DNA of 64,000 bases from Lantana camara (Eukaryota; Streptophyta; Magnoliopsida; Lamiales; Verbenaceae). Positions 22,365 to 34,599 of the stretch are shown here, piece after piece. Where the stretch lies: NCBI GenBank assembly GCA_037501455.1, contig CM074864.1, forward strand, positions 32,638,001-32,702,000, given 5' to 3'. How positions within the stretch are numbered: the first letter of the stretch is position 1; every line of letters begins with the position of its first letter. The notes beneath the pieces are model-generated. The model was not told where the DNA came from, did no database searches, and saw only the letters and a program-made list of their open reading frames with translations. The position numbers and the translations under genes were made by a program.

Positions 22365-24524
22365 TATCAATTTAATAACATCAAATTTTATTTATTAATG
22401 AAATAAATATTCATTAATAAATAAAATTAATGTCGCACAAATATATTATATATGAAGTAGAAATTCAATTTTAATTGAAATGAACACGAACATCTACATT
22501 GATTTAGTACGATATATTTATCCGAAGTTCGATTACATATGTATAATTACAAATTATTAATATTATAATTGTCATTAGCTTATTAAATTGACTAATAACG
22601 CATATAATTATCATGGATTTTAATTAAATTCAACAAATTGTTGCATAGTCTTTAATATTAAAAATTGGTATGACAAATTCCGAGGGATTTCCAAGGGAAT
22701 TTCCATTTTCCCTCGGAAATCCCTCGGAATTACCTCGGAAATTTCCATAAAATAAAATTAAAAAAAGAAAATCATACTTTAAAATATCAGTTTAATAACA
22801 TCAAATTTTATTTATTAATGATAAAAGTAAGAAAAAATTGATGTCGCACAAATATATTATATATGAAGTAGAAATTCGATTTCAATTGAAATGAACACGA
22901 ACATCTACATTGATTTAGTATGAAATACTTATCAAAAGTTTGATTATACATGTATAATTACTAATTACTAGTATAATAACTATCATTAGCTTATTAAATT
23001 GACTAATAATGCATATAATTATCATGGATTGCAATTAAATTCAACAAATCATTACATAGTCTTTAATATTAAAAATTGGTATAACAAATTCCGAGGGATT
23101 TCCGAGGGAAAATGGAAAATCCCTCGGAATTCCCTTGGAATTTTCATAAAATAAAATATCAAAAAAAGAAAATCATACTTTAAAATATCAATTTAATAAC
23201 CTGAAACTTTATTTATTAATGAAATAAATAAGAAAAAATTGATGTCACACCAATATATTATATATGAAGTAGAAATTCATTCTCAATTGAAAAGATACGA
23301 ACATTTACATTGATATCGTTAGAAATACTTATCCAAACTTTGATTACATATATATAATTACCAATTATTAATATAATAGCTACCACTAGTTTATTAAATT
23401 CACTAATAATGCATATAATTATCATGGATTGTAATTAAATTCAACAAATCGTTAGATAGTTTTTAATATTAAAAATAGTTATGGCAAATTTCGAGGGAAT
23501 TTCCATTTTCCCTCGAAAATCCCCCGGAATTCCCCCGGAATTTTCATAAAATAAAATATGCATTAAAAAAAAAAATCATATTTTAAAATATCAATTTAAT
23601 AACATGAAAATTTAGTTAAAAATTAAATAAGTTTTACTTTTCCGAGGGAATTTTCCCTCAGAAAATTCAAGATTTAAATATGTGAACACTTCCGAGGGAA
23701 TTATTCCCTCAGAAATCCTTCGAAAACTAATTTTACTTTAATAATTAAAAAGTCCCTCGAAAAATTCAAGATTTAATATTTGAACATTTTCGAGGGAATA
23801 ATTCCCTCGAAAATCGCTCGGAAACTAATTTTAATTTAAAAATTAAATAAGTATTAATTTTTCAATGGAATTTTCCCTCGGACATTAAATATGTGAACAT
23901 TTCTGAGGGAATTATTCCCTCGTAAATCCCTCGGTAACTAATTTTAGTTTAAAAATTAATAAGTTTTAATTTTTCGAGGGAATTTTCCCTCGGAAATTCC
24001 CTTGGAAAATTCAAGATTTAATATTAGAACATTTCCGAGGGAATAATTCCCTCGGAAATCCCTCGGAAACTAATTTTAATTTAAAAATTAAATAAGTATT
24101 AATTTTCCGAGGGAATTTTTCCTCGGAAATTCCCTTGGAAAATTCAAGATTTAAAAATGTGAACATTTTCGAGGGAATTTATTCCCTCGGAAATCCCTCG
24201 GTAACTAATTTTAGTTTAAAAATTAATAAGTTTTAATTTTTCGAGGGAAATTTCCCTCGGGAATTCCCTCGGAAAATTCAAGATTTAATATTAGAACATT
24301 TCTGAGGGAATAATTCCCTCGGAAGTCCCTCAAAAATCTTGGTGGCTAACTTTGTCGCTAACATCTCCGAGGGAATATTCCCTTGGAAATTAATTGGGTG
24401 AATTCCCTCGGAATTCCCTCGGTAGTCCCTCGAAAATTTTCGAGGGAAATATTCCCTCTGGAATCCCTCGGAATTTCCCTCGAAAATTCCTATTCCCTCG
24501 GAATTCGCCTATTTTCTTGTAGTG
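22365..24524 (-). mobile_element. CACTA element, one end only
   Basis: The right end reads, on the minus strand, CACTACAAGAAAATAGGCG, a CACTA terminal repeat. The interior has CCGAGGGAATTCCCTCGG-type words throughout. Bases 22371-23593 hold three tandem units of 420, 401 and 402 bp, marked by TTTAATAAC at 22371, 22791, 23192 and 23594. Bases 23640-24340 hold shorter units of about 100-150 bp, marked by AAATTCAAGATTTA. No transposase and no second terminus were found. It sits inside a reverse-transcriptase codon series (24525-24682). Confidence 0.8.
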
Positions 24525-24682
24525 CCTCCCTCATTCTTATCTGGAAATAACCTGATCTTAAGTCTATCTTAGAAAAATAACCTGATCCATGCAACCCATG
24601 AAGTAATTGATTAATGACAGGTACAGGAAAATTATGCTTCATAGTTAAGGTATTCAAATACCTGTAATCCACACACATTCTC
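24525..24682 (-). pseudogene. Ty3/gypsy reverse-transcriptase fragment
   Basis: Read on the minus strand it gives [20 protein letters not shown], then [19 protein letters not shown]. This is the conserved start of gypsy RT. The frame is cut on its upstream side by an LTR at 24683 and after REA by the CACTA terminus. The rest of pol is not in the window. Confidence 0.9.
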
Positions 24683-25910
24683 TATAGCACCCCGGAGCAC
24701 AGAGCACTACATCCCCCGCACCATAGCCCGACACGTGTAACAAAATGGGGACTCCGCGCACGCACCAAGCTACAGCGAACGGGAGACAAACAAAATCTCA
24801 CTTAAGCTAGGCGGTCTAGACCCTAATATAGAATGCGTAAAAAACCGAAAGCAAATGCCGAAGCAACATGATTTCGAACATAAACACTTATACATGCTCA
24901 ACATATAAACAAGATATACATAACATGCCCATCCCGGGCCAATTAAATCATACAAGTTCCAAAGCTCAAATCCAAGATCATATTCTTATACATATTTATA
25001 CATAGTACCAAATCGGAAAGTAAAGATGCAACATGCTCAAGACATGGACTACAAGACTCTCACGACTCAAAAGAAAGACCGCCGCCTAGCTCGAACCAAC
25101 AACTGTACCTGCAACTTAAAAAAAAGGGAGAAAAAGAAAACAACGAAGAGGGGTCAGTCTTAAAGAGTGGTGAGGGGGCTAACACACTCACATGCACGTA
25201 TACTTAAGAGTAGAGCATATTCAAAATTTAAGAGTTCATGAACCGGGGTATGGTTTTTGCATTCTGAAACATTTTATCTCGTGATACTAGATATAAGGAA
25301 AAAGGTTTAAGGCCGAAGGCCAAAATCAACCAGGTTTTAGAAATTTGAAGTCCACTCCCGTTTCACGAACCGTAATCATAATCAAAATCACACTAACTCG
25401 GCGAGTACGAGTTTCCAACCAAACCTCCTTTCATATTCATATTCAAAGTCAAAGACAAATACAAAGTTCAAAGTCAATCCAATCTTCTCCGTTTGGGGAT
25501 GAGGGGGCACCCTCTCAACCCCGGTTCAAAGTTCAAAGAATTGAGTTGGGGGATCCTACCCGCACCTTCGACGGTATCTCCGTCGGCTCAAGAAAACCCG
25601 CCTTCCCCTCGAACTCCCGAGGTTGGGTGAATCCTCTCAAAGGTGGAGTTGTGTTGATGGGAGAGCTCGGCGACCCCACGGCCGTCCCGAGTTGCCATAC
25701 CACTTCGTCGGAGCCCAGTTAGAAGTTCAAAGACTTATCTTTCAAAGTCAAATCTCACTAGTTCAAAATACACACCAACCCTTTTCAAATCAAACAAACA
25801 AAAATATAGTTTACGTATATCTATATAAAAACGTTTTTCAAATGGTTTCATGACAAACGGGCTAATTCCCACAAAGTATATATCAAACACGTATCTATAT
25901 ACATACATAC

Positions 25911-25916
<6 letters not shown>

Positions 25917-25975
<59 letters not shown>
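25917..25975. repeat. (TA)n microsatellite
   Basis: Roughly 58 bases of alternating T and A inside the minus-strand LTR. Confidence 0.95.
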
Positions 25976-25976
<1 letters not shown>

Positions 25977-26600
25977 GTAAGTCGCATGCGGGATTAAAAC
26001 TCAGGTAGGGTTGTAGGTCATATTAACTAAAAGAAAGAAAACCTCACCTTGTCAACGTAACGGAACAAAAAGGGACAAACGAACGCCTAAGGGACCAGGC
26101 CATCACCAACGGGACGAACCTCTAAACAAAACAAATGACAAAAGACACTCTTAGACTCAATATGAACCAAATAGATGCTCGGTAAATGCATATGAATGTT
26201 AATGATGTGAATAAAATGTGACAAGGTAGCATTCATGTCACCTTATGCCATATCAATCCATAACTAACACATTTCACGTTGAACGGGTCCATAAATTTCA
26301 TGCAACAAGCATAACACGTCATATAATAAGTTAACAATGCATGCACATCATAAAAGAAGCAAAGAGATATCATATAAAGCGAATAAACAGAGCATTAAGT
26401 TATGCATGCACGTTGGAGTAGCATATAGAGTATATGAGATCATAATTCGAAAACGAGCAATTAAAATAAGCCACAAAATCATAACATGCAACTTAACCCA
26501 TAATAAGACGTGTTAACATAGAATACAAATCATAAACAAGGTATAAAGATCAAGCAAAGCACGAACAAAACAAAGAAACCACACACAGCCACGAGAGGAA

Positions 26601-26799
26601 GGTTGTGACCACGCCACCTTTTTCACACCAAAAGGTCGCGCCCGCGACCATAACTCGAAACCTGGGGGGGAAATCAGGTCACGGATGTGACTAAAAATAG
26701 GCAGAAAGAGGTCGTGGCCGTGACCTAATCTAGAACCAAGGTGAAAAAAAAGCTACGGCCGCGACCAAGTGTGATCTTGGTGCGATCGCGTCCGCGACC
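26601..26799 (-). repeat. Palindrome array, decayed GGTCGCGNNCGCGACC type
   Basis: Six words start at 26601, 26634, 26677, 26710, 26751 and 26784, with spacings of 33, 43, 33, 41 and 33. The one at 26634 is intact (GGTCGCGCCCGCGACC). The others show mainly C-to-T and G-to-A changes at CG positions, for example GGTCGTGGCCGTGACC at 26710. This is what deamination of methylated cytosine produces. Confidence 0.8.
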
Positions 26800-27244
26800 A
26801 ACGTCGCAGCAACAGTCAAACGAAGAAATAGCAGCGAAAAGCCATCCAAACTCAACCAAATTCGAACCAACATAACAAGACAAGTAGGGTCAGTTATACA
26901 TGCATCTAGGCTTCAAAAGTTGGATAAAACAATCACAAATTCACAAGATAAGAGCAAGGAGCAAAGTTCATGACATTTTCATACAAAAGCTTCAAGTTCT
27001 TGAATAAAATCCTAAAAAATATCCATTTAACACTTGATATAAGTTCACATAAACATTAATGGATGTCTTAAGATCATTTATCATGCATCAATTCACAAGA
27101 GCTCACAAGAATTCAATCATAATCCTCAAAATGGCCCTAAACCCTTACTATTCACCAAATAATTCATATCATGCTTAAATCTCAATCAGCAAATGAACAC
27201 TTAAAAGAAATATGAGAAGATAGAGAACAAAATCATGGACTTAC

Positions 27245-27969
27245 CTTTCGAATTTGAGCTGCCTCCTGATTCTTTGCAAAACTGATAGCATCACCTAAGC
27301 TCTATGGTTTTAGAGCAAACACAAAAGCTTGAATCTCTTCTTTTAACCCACAAATGAAGGCAATAATGAAATATTCTTCAGTTAGGTTCTTACAAAACAA
27401 TAGTACTTGTGATTTAGTCTCTTCAAATTTGATCAAGTATTGCTCTAAAGTACCTGTTTGTCTCACCCTATGAAATTCGCCCACTATCATCCGCCTATCT
27501 CCCACATCAAACCTTTTCAATACTTCACAATTAACTGTTCCCAATTCAATGTGGTGATGTTTCAATAAGACTTTGCAACCAGGTTTCTGCTATCCCAGAA
27601 AAATAAATAGAAGCCAAAGTCATCTTCTCATGTTCAGGCACAGTTGGTAAGAGTTGAAAATACCTTTGTGTTTTCCTAACCCAAGCTCTCGGGTTAGATA
27701 CATCAAAACCAGGGAATTCAATGTATTTGTGAGGTGAAGAAGCTCCTCCATAGCTCCCATGTGATTACATCTCAGTCTGTGTTGTGTTGTTAGACACATA
27801 TCCTCCTCCTTTTCCAGTGGAAGCAGATAACCCATCAACCAAAGCTGATTTATTCTTGTTGTACTGATGCATCTGCTCTGCTATAGTGCTCATTTGCATC
27901 ATTAATTTCTCCAACGTACCAGAGATATCACTGAACCTTCCCTCCGTCCTTTGTTCAGCAGCTAATCTC
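27245..27969 (-). pseudogene. Gypsy gag fragment, copy A
   Basis: Minus-strand reading frames give parts of a retrotransposon gag: LSASTGKGGGYVSNNTT, FPGFDVSNPRAWVRKTQRYF in another frame, then FHRVRQTGTLEQYLIKFEE and ISFAKNQEAAQIRK. Frameshifts and stops break it. The stretch 27376-27969 is nearly the same as 32644-33240. It is cut on the right by the CACTA terminus at 27970. Confidence 0.85.
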
Positions 27970-30900
27970 ACTACAAGAAATCCTGCAAATTTCGATGGCA
28001 CTTCCCTTCGGATTTCCGTCGGAAATAATAAATTCCGACGGAATTCCGACGGGGCATTGTCCGTAGGAAAAATCCTTCTCGAAATTTAAAAACCGACGGA
28101 ATACCGAGGGAAAATAAAGTCAAAAAATTAAATAAAATAAATTATTTCTGACGGAATTCCAAGGGAAATCCCGTTGGATTTATCAAAATCAAGAAAATAA
28201 ATTAGACATTTTCGACGGAGTTCCCCCTCAGAATCCCGTTGGATTTGTTAAAAAAATTAAATTAAATTAAACAATTCCGACGGGATTCCGTGGATTTTAT
28301 TAAAAATTATAAAAAAATTAAACAATTCCGACGGAGTTCCCCTTGGAATTCCGTCGGAATTTATTGAAAATATAATAAAATTAAACAATTCCAACGGGAT
28401 TCCCCTCGCAATTCCGTCGGAATTTATTAAAAAAGTTTTAAAAAAATAATTTTTTTCACATATCCAAAAGTATTTATTCAGAACCAATTAGTCAAATAAC
28501 ATTAGAAATCCACACATTAATTCTGCAAAAACCATCTATCCATAATCTATTACATATTTACTCGTGGAGCATATAGCCGAACCTATAACCGTTGGAGCAT
28601 ATAACATTCAAACCGTTGGAGCATATAACATCATCAATCAACCTGCAAAATTACAAAGCATGTTGTATTAGCGTTTAGAATTTATGATCATAGATAAATG
28701 AGACAATTAGACATACATTGATAGCATAAGGCATCACACAAAACAATTTTGAAAGAACACACACATATTTAGACCATGCTTTAGGATAAATATTAACATA
28801 CTTTAGTTTAAACCCCTTTCGTTTAAACCTTTTTATTGTGAAACAAACTCTCAAGTCTCAACCATACAAGCAGGGACAAAATGAAAATTTAATTATATAG
28901 ATGATAAGTTATAATCTTTTATAGTAAACACATTTGAATATTGGGCTGATTAAATTTGATCCTATCTACTAAAGTAAACATATGCAATTGGTTATATAAT
29001 AAAATTTTACCATGTCCATATTCTATCCAATTGGATAAGAAACTATGAAAGTAAACAATTTCTAAGTGTTTAAACTATTATGAAAGCCGAACTAAACGAA
29101 AGAAGCACAATTAAATTCAAGCATTCACGCTTTGTATTACATATAGAGAGCATGTATGAAACTTACAAGTTAGAAGAGAGTGTACTAAAAGCACGGAAAC
29201 ATGCTAGGTAAAACATCATCAACATGGCTTAATTATAGGATCAAATACTCACATATAAGCAACTAGTGCAGAAACTTACTACACGCACACATCGTACGAA
29301 AATTGTCATAACTTATTGCTCGAAAGGTATTTTAATGAGGAGTAAAATTCCTATTAAACTAGAGAGCTATATCTTTCAAATGGCATAGACCTTAATTCCT
29401 AGATCTTTTTGAATAAATACAGATTTCAGTGTAAAATTGGAAAAAAAACAGCAACTTAGCTGCAACGACACATTTCACAGAAAAATTCATTTACCATATC
29501 GAATGGAGTCGGAAAATTCTGAAAATTTACAGGTATACTCCCAACACATTTATGTACTCCTCTGCAAAACAATTTTTTAAAATTCAAAGGTTTAGCCACT
29601 CTGCTCAGGCTGCTATTTCAGATCAGAAAACAGGGTGAAAATAGGGGTGTCGTTCGAAATTCCTTTCAGGTATCAAACGAACTCGGATGGACACCAAATT
29701 TAACGGAGATAAACTTTAATATGTTGAGAACTTCCAGTTAAAACAGTTCTAGAAAACGACATCGCACAAATTCAGAATTTAAATTCAAACCCACTGCATA
29801 CATGCTGTCAATATCTCATTATATGCATAATTACAATTCCACTTTTCTAATTCAATTAATCATGCTTATGAACCAATCAAAATCATAAAGTCGATCTAAT
29901 TCTTCAATATCCAAGTTTCCAGAAGCATAATATAGCTTGTCTTTTTTAACTTTAACGCACGAACTTCCAATTGTAATATGTCTTTTATAATAATTCATAT
30001 TGTGCAGTGAAATCATTTTAACTGATTATCAATGAAAACACATTCAACCACAAAGCTTGAACATAACCAGATACTAAAGGCAAAAGCATAAAACATAACC
30101 TTCACCTTTCCCAATGTTCATAACCAGATATGCTAGTCTACCATAAGATTCCTCTGTTTCCTAAATTGCAGTAAAAGATTGTCTTTTTGAAGTGATAATT
30201 TCCATTTTAGGAAGAAAGAGAGTTTGGTGCTGAATTCTTGAAAATAGCAAGAATATCAAACTAAATCACCAAACCAGAGGAGATAAATGCGAAACAATAT
30301 AACAAGAAAATCCCACAAATAGAAAAACGTGAAATCCAATCCATCGATCAACAAACAATTAATCTACCCAAATTAAGCAATGCGGACAAAAAAGGGAAAA
30401 AATTTCATATGAATTCAATTACCTGTTCCCTTTAACTCTAAACCAAGCCTCAGCACAAGGCAAATGTGCAACTCCAAGCTCACCTTTACGTCCGCATCCA
30501 AGCTCCAACAACTCAGCTGAACTCTTACCAATTTCCTTCGCACTCAAATGACAGCTGAGGCAGCAACGCAGATGAGTGGATATATTGGATAGAGGGATCT
30601 ACAAATGATTGTTCGTTAACAATGATTAACAAACATTTCATCCATTTTCGTTCAAAGCGGATTTGAAAGTCCAGATTATATCCCAAGTTTGATAGACATA
30701 CTATCTGGAAAACTTATAAAAAAATTCATATTTATATTGGTTCAGCACCTTTCAAATAAGAACCTATTTGTAAGTGTTCAAGGAGAAAGCAAAGATATTG
30801 CACAATTGAGAATTAGGCGATTTGCATCTATTGTAACCAGTGCTTTTTGAATTAAAAAAAAAAACAGTGGTACCCAACAAGAACACTACAGCATGATTGG

Positions 30901-32643
30901 CTACACTTTCTTATTCTCAACTTCAAACTTTCAAATAATGGAAACCAATCAAATGAAGATGTTAGATAGCATGAAACATAATAATAAATGTACAGAGATG
31001 GGAAAACAAAAAGAATGAGGGGCCAAAGAGAAGAGGAGTGATAAATATTACCTTTCTACCTTTTCTTCACAAATTACTCAAGTAAATTGCCACTAAGATT
31101 TGCTCCACCTATCAAACTTCACCCCATAAGAGAGCAATCAACCACTAAAATTACCAATTCAAAAATGTCTTCAGTTCAACAACATTTGTATTCATTGGTA
31201 ATCATATCAAACAGGAAGTAAAATATTTTGGTATAAATATTGTCTTTCTCCCATTGTGGCTTGGAATGCACCGTCAAACATATCTTCCCTCCTCAGTCCT
31301 CTATACATCATCTAATCAAACAAATTAAGAACAAAATATGAAACTTTACAAGTTGAGACCTGAGCCACTATGAACAAAATAAGGAGAGAATCCCTTCAAT
31401 AGGCAACTTAACACATTAAGTTAGATGAACCAGGGGAGTTTATATTCATGCAACAATGTTCAGCAGCACTAAAATATCTATTATGTTAAGATGATGTCAA
31501 CAAATTTGAGGAAATATACCTGGGTAATACCCCTTGATAAGCTGAAATTCACATTAATACCCAATTAACACTGTTAACACATCACAAATCGAAGAAATTA
31601 GAAAAAAAATTAAGAACAATTCAACAGCAACAAATGTAAAAATACAGCAGTATCATTTGAGATAACCACATGACATCAACATCCATAAGCTGGGGTCACT
31701 AGGCAAGAAAAAACCCTAAAATAATAACAGATCGAAAATCCATATACAGCTTCCAAAATTCAAAATCAAACCTAAATCTGAGAGAGTGAGCGAGAAAGAG
31801 ACACAGACGGTGCGGGGGCAAGCAGTAGTATCTAGCAGGGTCAGGCGGTGGTTAAGATTCCCTATTAAAAAAATAATTAAAAAGATAGAGCGAGAGATAG
31901 AGAGAAAGAGAGAGAGACCTGGCGAAGTAGTCGTCCGGGCAAGAGGAGGCGGAGAAGGGTTCTTCGGAGCGGGGAAGGCTTCTTTGGAGCGGACAACGAC
32001 AGGGAGCTAGAGTGAAATAGGGGGCGGCGAGCTGAGGCGATGCCGGTGGACAGACGGCGGTGGAGGAAGGCGGGAGGAGGGCGGTGGATGTGGACTGACG
32101 GAGGCGGAGGTGGGCGGAGGGGGGAAGAGGAGAGAAAATTGGTGACGAGGTGAATCTGAAATTTTGGGGGATGTGAATAATTATTATCGATATAAACCGA
32201 CAGGAAACCGATGGGAGAAATCCAGTCGGTTTCTATTAATTCATTTTTTTTTATTTTAAAATTTAAACCTTCCGACGGGATAATCCCTCGATATCCCGTC
32301 GGAATTATTTACTCTAACTTTTAAATTTTATATTAAAAAAACCAACGGGATTCCGAGGGAAATCCCATTGGAAATATTTAATATTTAATTTTATATTTTA
32401 TATTTAAATTACCGACGGGATTCCAAGGGAATCCCGTCGGGATTATCTAACATTAATTTTAAAATTAATATTATAAAAAATCCGATGGGATCCCGAAGGA
32501 AATCCCGTCGGAATTATTTTATTTTTATTTTTATTTTTTAAAATCGAAGTCCATCGGTATGCCGTCGGAATTCCCTCGGAATTTCTGACGGAATTCCGAC
32601 GGAAGGTTTCCCTCGGAATTTTTCGTCGGATTTCGCAAGATTT
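27970..32643 (+). mobile_element. CACTA element, non-autonomous, right terminus clipped
   Basis: It starts CACTACAAGAAATCCTGC inside gag. At the right end GATTTCTT is present but the final GTAGTG is missing. Both ends carry many CCGACGGAATTCCGTCGG-type words (28010-28430 and 32175-32640). The 3.7-kb middle encodes no recognisable transposase. Purine-rich sequence with AG-rich runs at 31780-32130 and a short Arg-rich frame (31786-32010) look non-coding. It could contain host DNA picked up by the element, but I recognise none. Confidence 0.8.
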
Positions 32644-33317
32644 CTTCAGTTAAGTTCTTACAAAACAATAGTACTTGTGATTTAGTCTCTTCAAATTTGA
32701 TCAAGTATTGCTCTACAGTGCCTGTTTGTCTCACCCTATGAAATTCCCCCACTATCATCCGCCTTTCCCCCACATCAAACCTTTTCAATACTTCACAATT
32801 AACTGTTCCCAATTCAATGTGGTGATGTTTCAATAAGACTTTGCAACCAGGTTTCTGTTATCCCAGAAAAATAAATAGAAGCCAAAGTCGTCTTCTCATG
32901 TTCAGGCACAATTCGTAAGAGTTGAAAATACCTTTGTGTTTTCCTAACCCAAGCTCTCGGGTTAGATACATCAAAACCAGGGAATTCAATGTATTTGTGA
33001 GGTGAAGAAGCTCCTCCATAGCTCCCATGTGATTGCATCTCAGTCTATGTTGTGTTGTTAGACACATATCCTCCTCCTTTTCCAGTGGAAGCAGATAACC
33101 CATCAACCAAAACTGATTTATTCTTGTTGTGCTGATGGATCTGCTCCACTATAGTGCTCATTTGCATCATTAATTTCTCCAACGTACCAGAGATATCACT
33201 GAGCCTTCCCTCCGTCCTTTGTTCAGCAGCTAATCTCATTGCTCGTTCCTCAATTAATGAGCCTTTTTGTTTCTTAATTAGTTCCTGTAAATCTTTAGAC
33301 CTTAAACCATCCGCCAT
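32644..33317 (-). pseudogene. Gypsy gag fragment, copy B with the natural start
   Basis: The minus-strand frame begins MADGLRSKDLQELIKKQKGS at 33317, shortly after a PBS-like site, and runs to a stop near 33045. The next frame continues with FPGFDVSNPRAWVRKTQRYF and GITETWLQSLIE, the conserved N-terminal part of gypsy gag (retrotrans_gag family). A third frame has FHRVRQTGTVEQYLIKFEE. At least one stop and one frameshift break it. Its last ~595 bp duplicate copy A. Confidence 0.85.
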
Positions 33318-33339
33318 AACGAGGCCGTAAGGATCGACA

Positions 33340-33352
33340 GGCTCTAGATACT
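33340..33352 (-). other. Mutated primer-binding site
   Basis: AGTATCTAGAGCC on the minus strand resembles TGGTATCAGAGCC and lies between an LTR-like end (CCATTACA) and the gag start, the right place for a PBS. Confidence 0.45.
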
Positions 33353-33355
33353 AAA

Positions 33356-33910
33356 TGTAATGGAACTAAGAAATACTCCAAAAATTATGGAATTGAACGA
33401 ACAAACTGGAATTATATTAGATAACCAAACTAATAAAACAGTAATAGAAAGTTTGTGAATGAAGAGAAGAAGAGGAAGAGCAGGGGATGGAGAGAGAATT
33501 ATAGAACTCAACACATTTCTTGCCCTTCAAATGAGAACAACAAAGCCTATAGCTGACTCAACAAAACAAACGTAAACATCAATAACGGGAAACTCAGGGA
33601 ATAATCTGTCACCATGATCTTCATTTCTCCCAGCTAGATGGTCCCCACTTCATCAGATAACAAGCTTCAGCATTTACACCGTTGGATCCTTAGTGTGGTG
33701 AACGGCTAAATCTGCAGCTTGATGTGACCAAGTCCCAGCCTTAGGATTATTGCCGCCAACATCAACAGCTATGATCTCCTTCGAATAAGTTGAGAGGGCG
33801 TCGTTCCGTTCTTTGAATTTAAACCCCATTTGACGGTTGTCAATTGAACAAATCCAACGCTCCAGATTTAAGTTGGCTATGGCGCCTTTCTTTAACCATT
33901 CCATGACACA
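33356..33910 (-). mobile_element. Probable gypsy 5' LTR (about 555 bp), minus strand
   Basis: On the minus strand it runs from TGTGTCATGG at 33910 to CCATTACA at 33356, with PBS-like and gag sequence next. No partner LTR is present, so the outer boundary is a guess. It would be the 5' LTR of the element that supplied the gag and RT fragments. Confidence 0.5.
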
Positions 33911-34599
33911 TTGAAGACGTCATTTAAGTATCCATGGCTTATGTTGTATTTGAGATCAGATGCGACGAGGGGGTTTTCAGGAGGATACCATTATCAGACA
34001 AGAGGAATGTCCAAAATCGTAAAAGTATATATGTTTTATTTTAGATCAAAGTTATGTACATGTTGTCATAAAATAGAATATTGCTTTTTACATCTACGCT
34101 ATTACACAAATATCCCCTCTTAATTATGAAATTACACATGCCTCCCTTATTAATTTATTTTCATATACTTTACGGTTGCCCCTATTATTTTGATTAATCC
34201 GTATAGTTTAAATGATACTATAATTTCAAAATTTAGCAGTTTTTTTATATTCGTCTTTCATGTATAGATGATTAGAGCAAATATCTTTTATGACTATATA
34301 TTAATATTACACTGATATCCCTTCTTGATAATGAAATTACACATGCCTCCCTTCACTGTTACCCTCCTCAAAGTTGATTGTATCATGCAAAGTTAAATGA
34401 TGTTATGATTCAATTTTAGAGTGAACTTTTCAAATTCTTATTCCATTCACAGATGATTCTATCAAACTCTCTGAATGTTAGTTTCCAAATTTTACTAAAT
34501 TTCAATGATATCCCAGATATCCCTTCTTATTTCAAAATTGCACATACCTTCCTAACAACCTCCTTTTTCTTTTTTCCAAATTTCAAGATTCCCAAATCC
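33911..34599. other. Intergenic AT-rich stretch with a three-fold repeat
   Basis: No gene seen. A phrase like ATATCCCxTCTTxxTxATGAAATTACACATGCCTCCCTT occurs near 34096, 34307 and, more diverged, 34506, about 200 bp apart. Confidence 0.6.

Larger units (their letters stand above)
24683..27244 (-). mobile_element. Gypsy LTR, 3' portion, minus strand
   Basis: On the minus strand it ends CCGGGGTGCTATA, like the LTR ends at 47096 and 56244. The pattern of CATCCCCCGCACCATAG at 24710 also matches 56272. It holds a decayed palindrome array (26601-26799) and a long TA microsatellite. Its 5' kilobase is missing: at 27245 it joins gag sequence exactly at the AAG|GTAAGT donor-like site. Confidence 0.75.

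Noticed and set aside
31786..32010. Arg-rich 74-codon frame in the CACTA element
   Set aside because: Low-complexity purine-rich DNA, no domain, no supporting splice structure.
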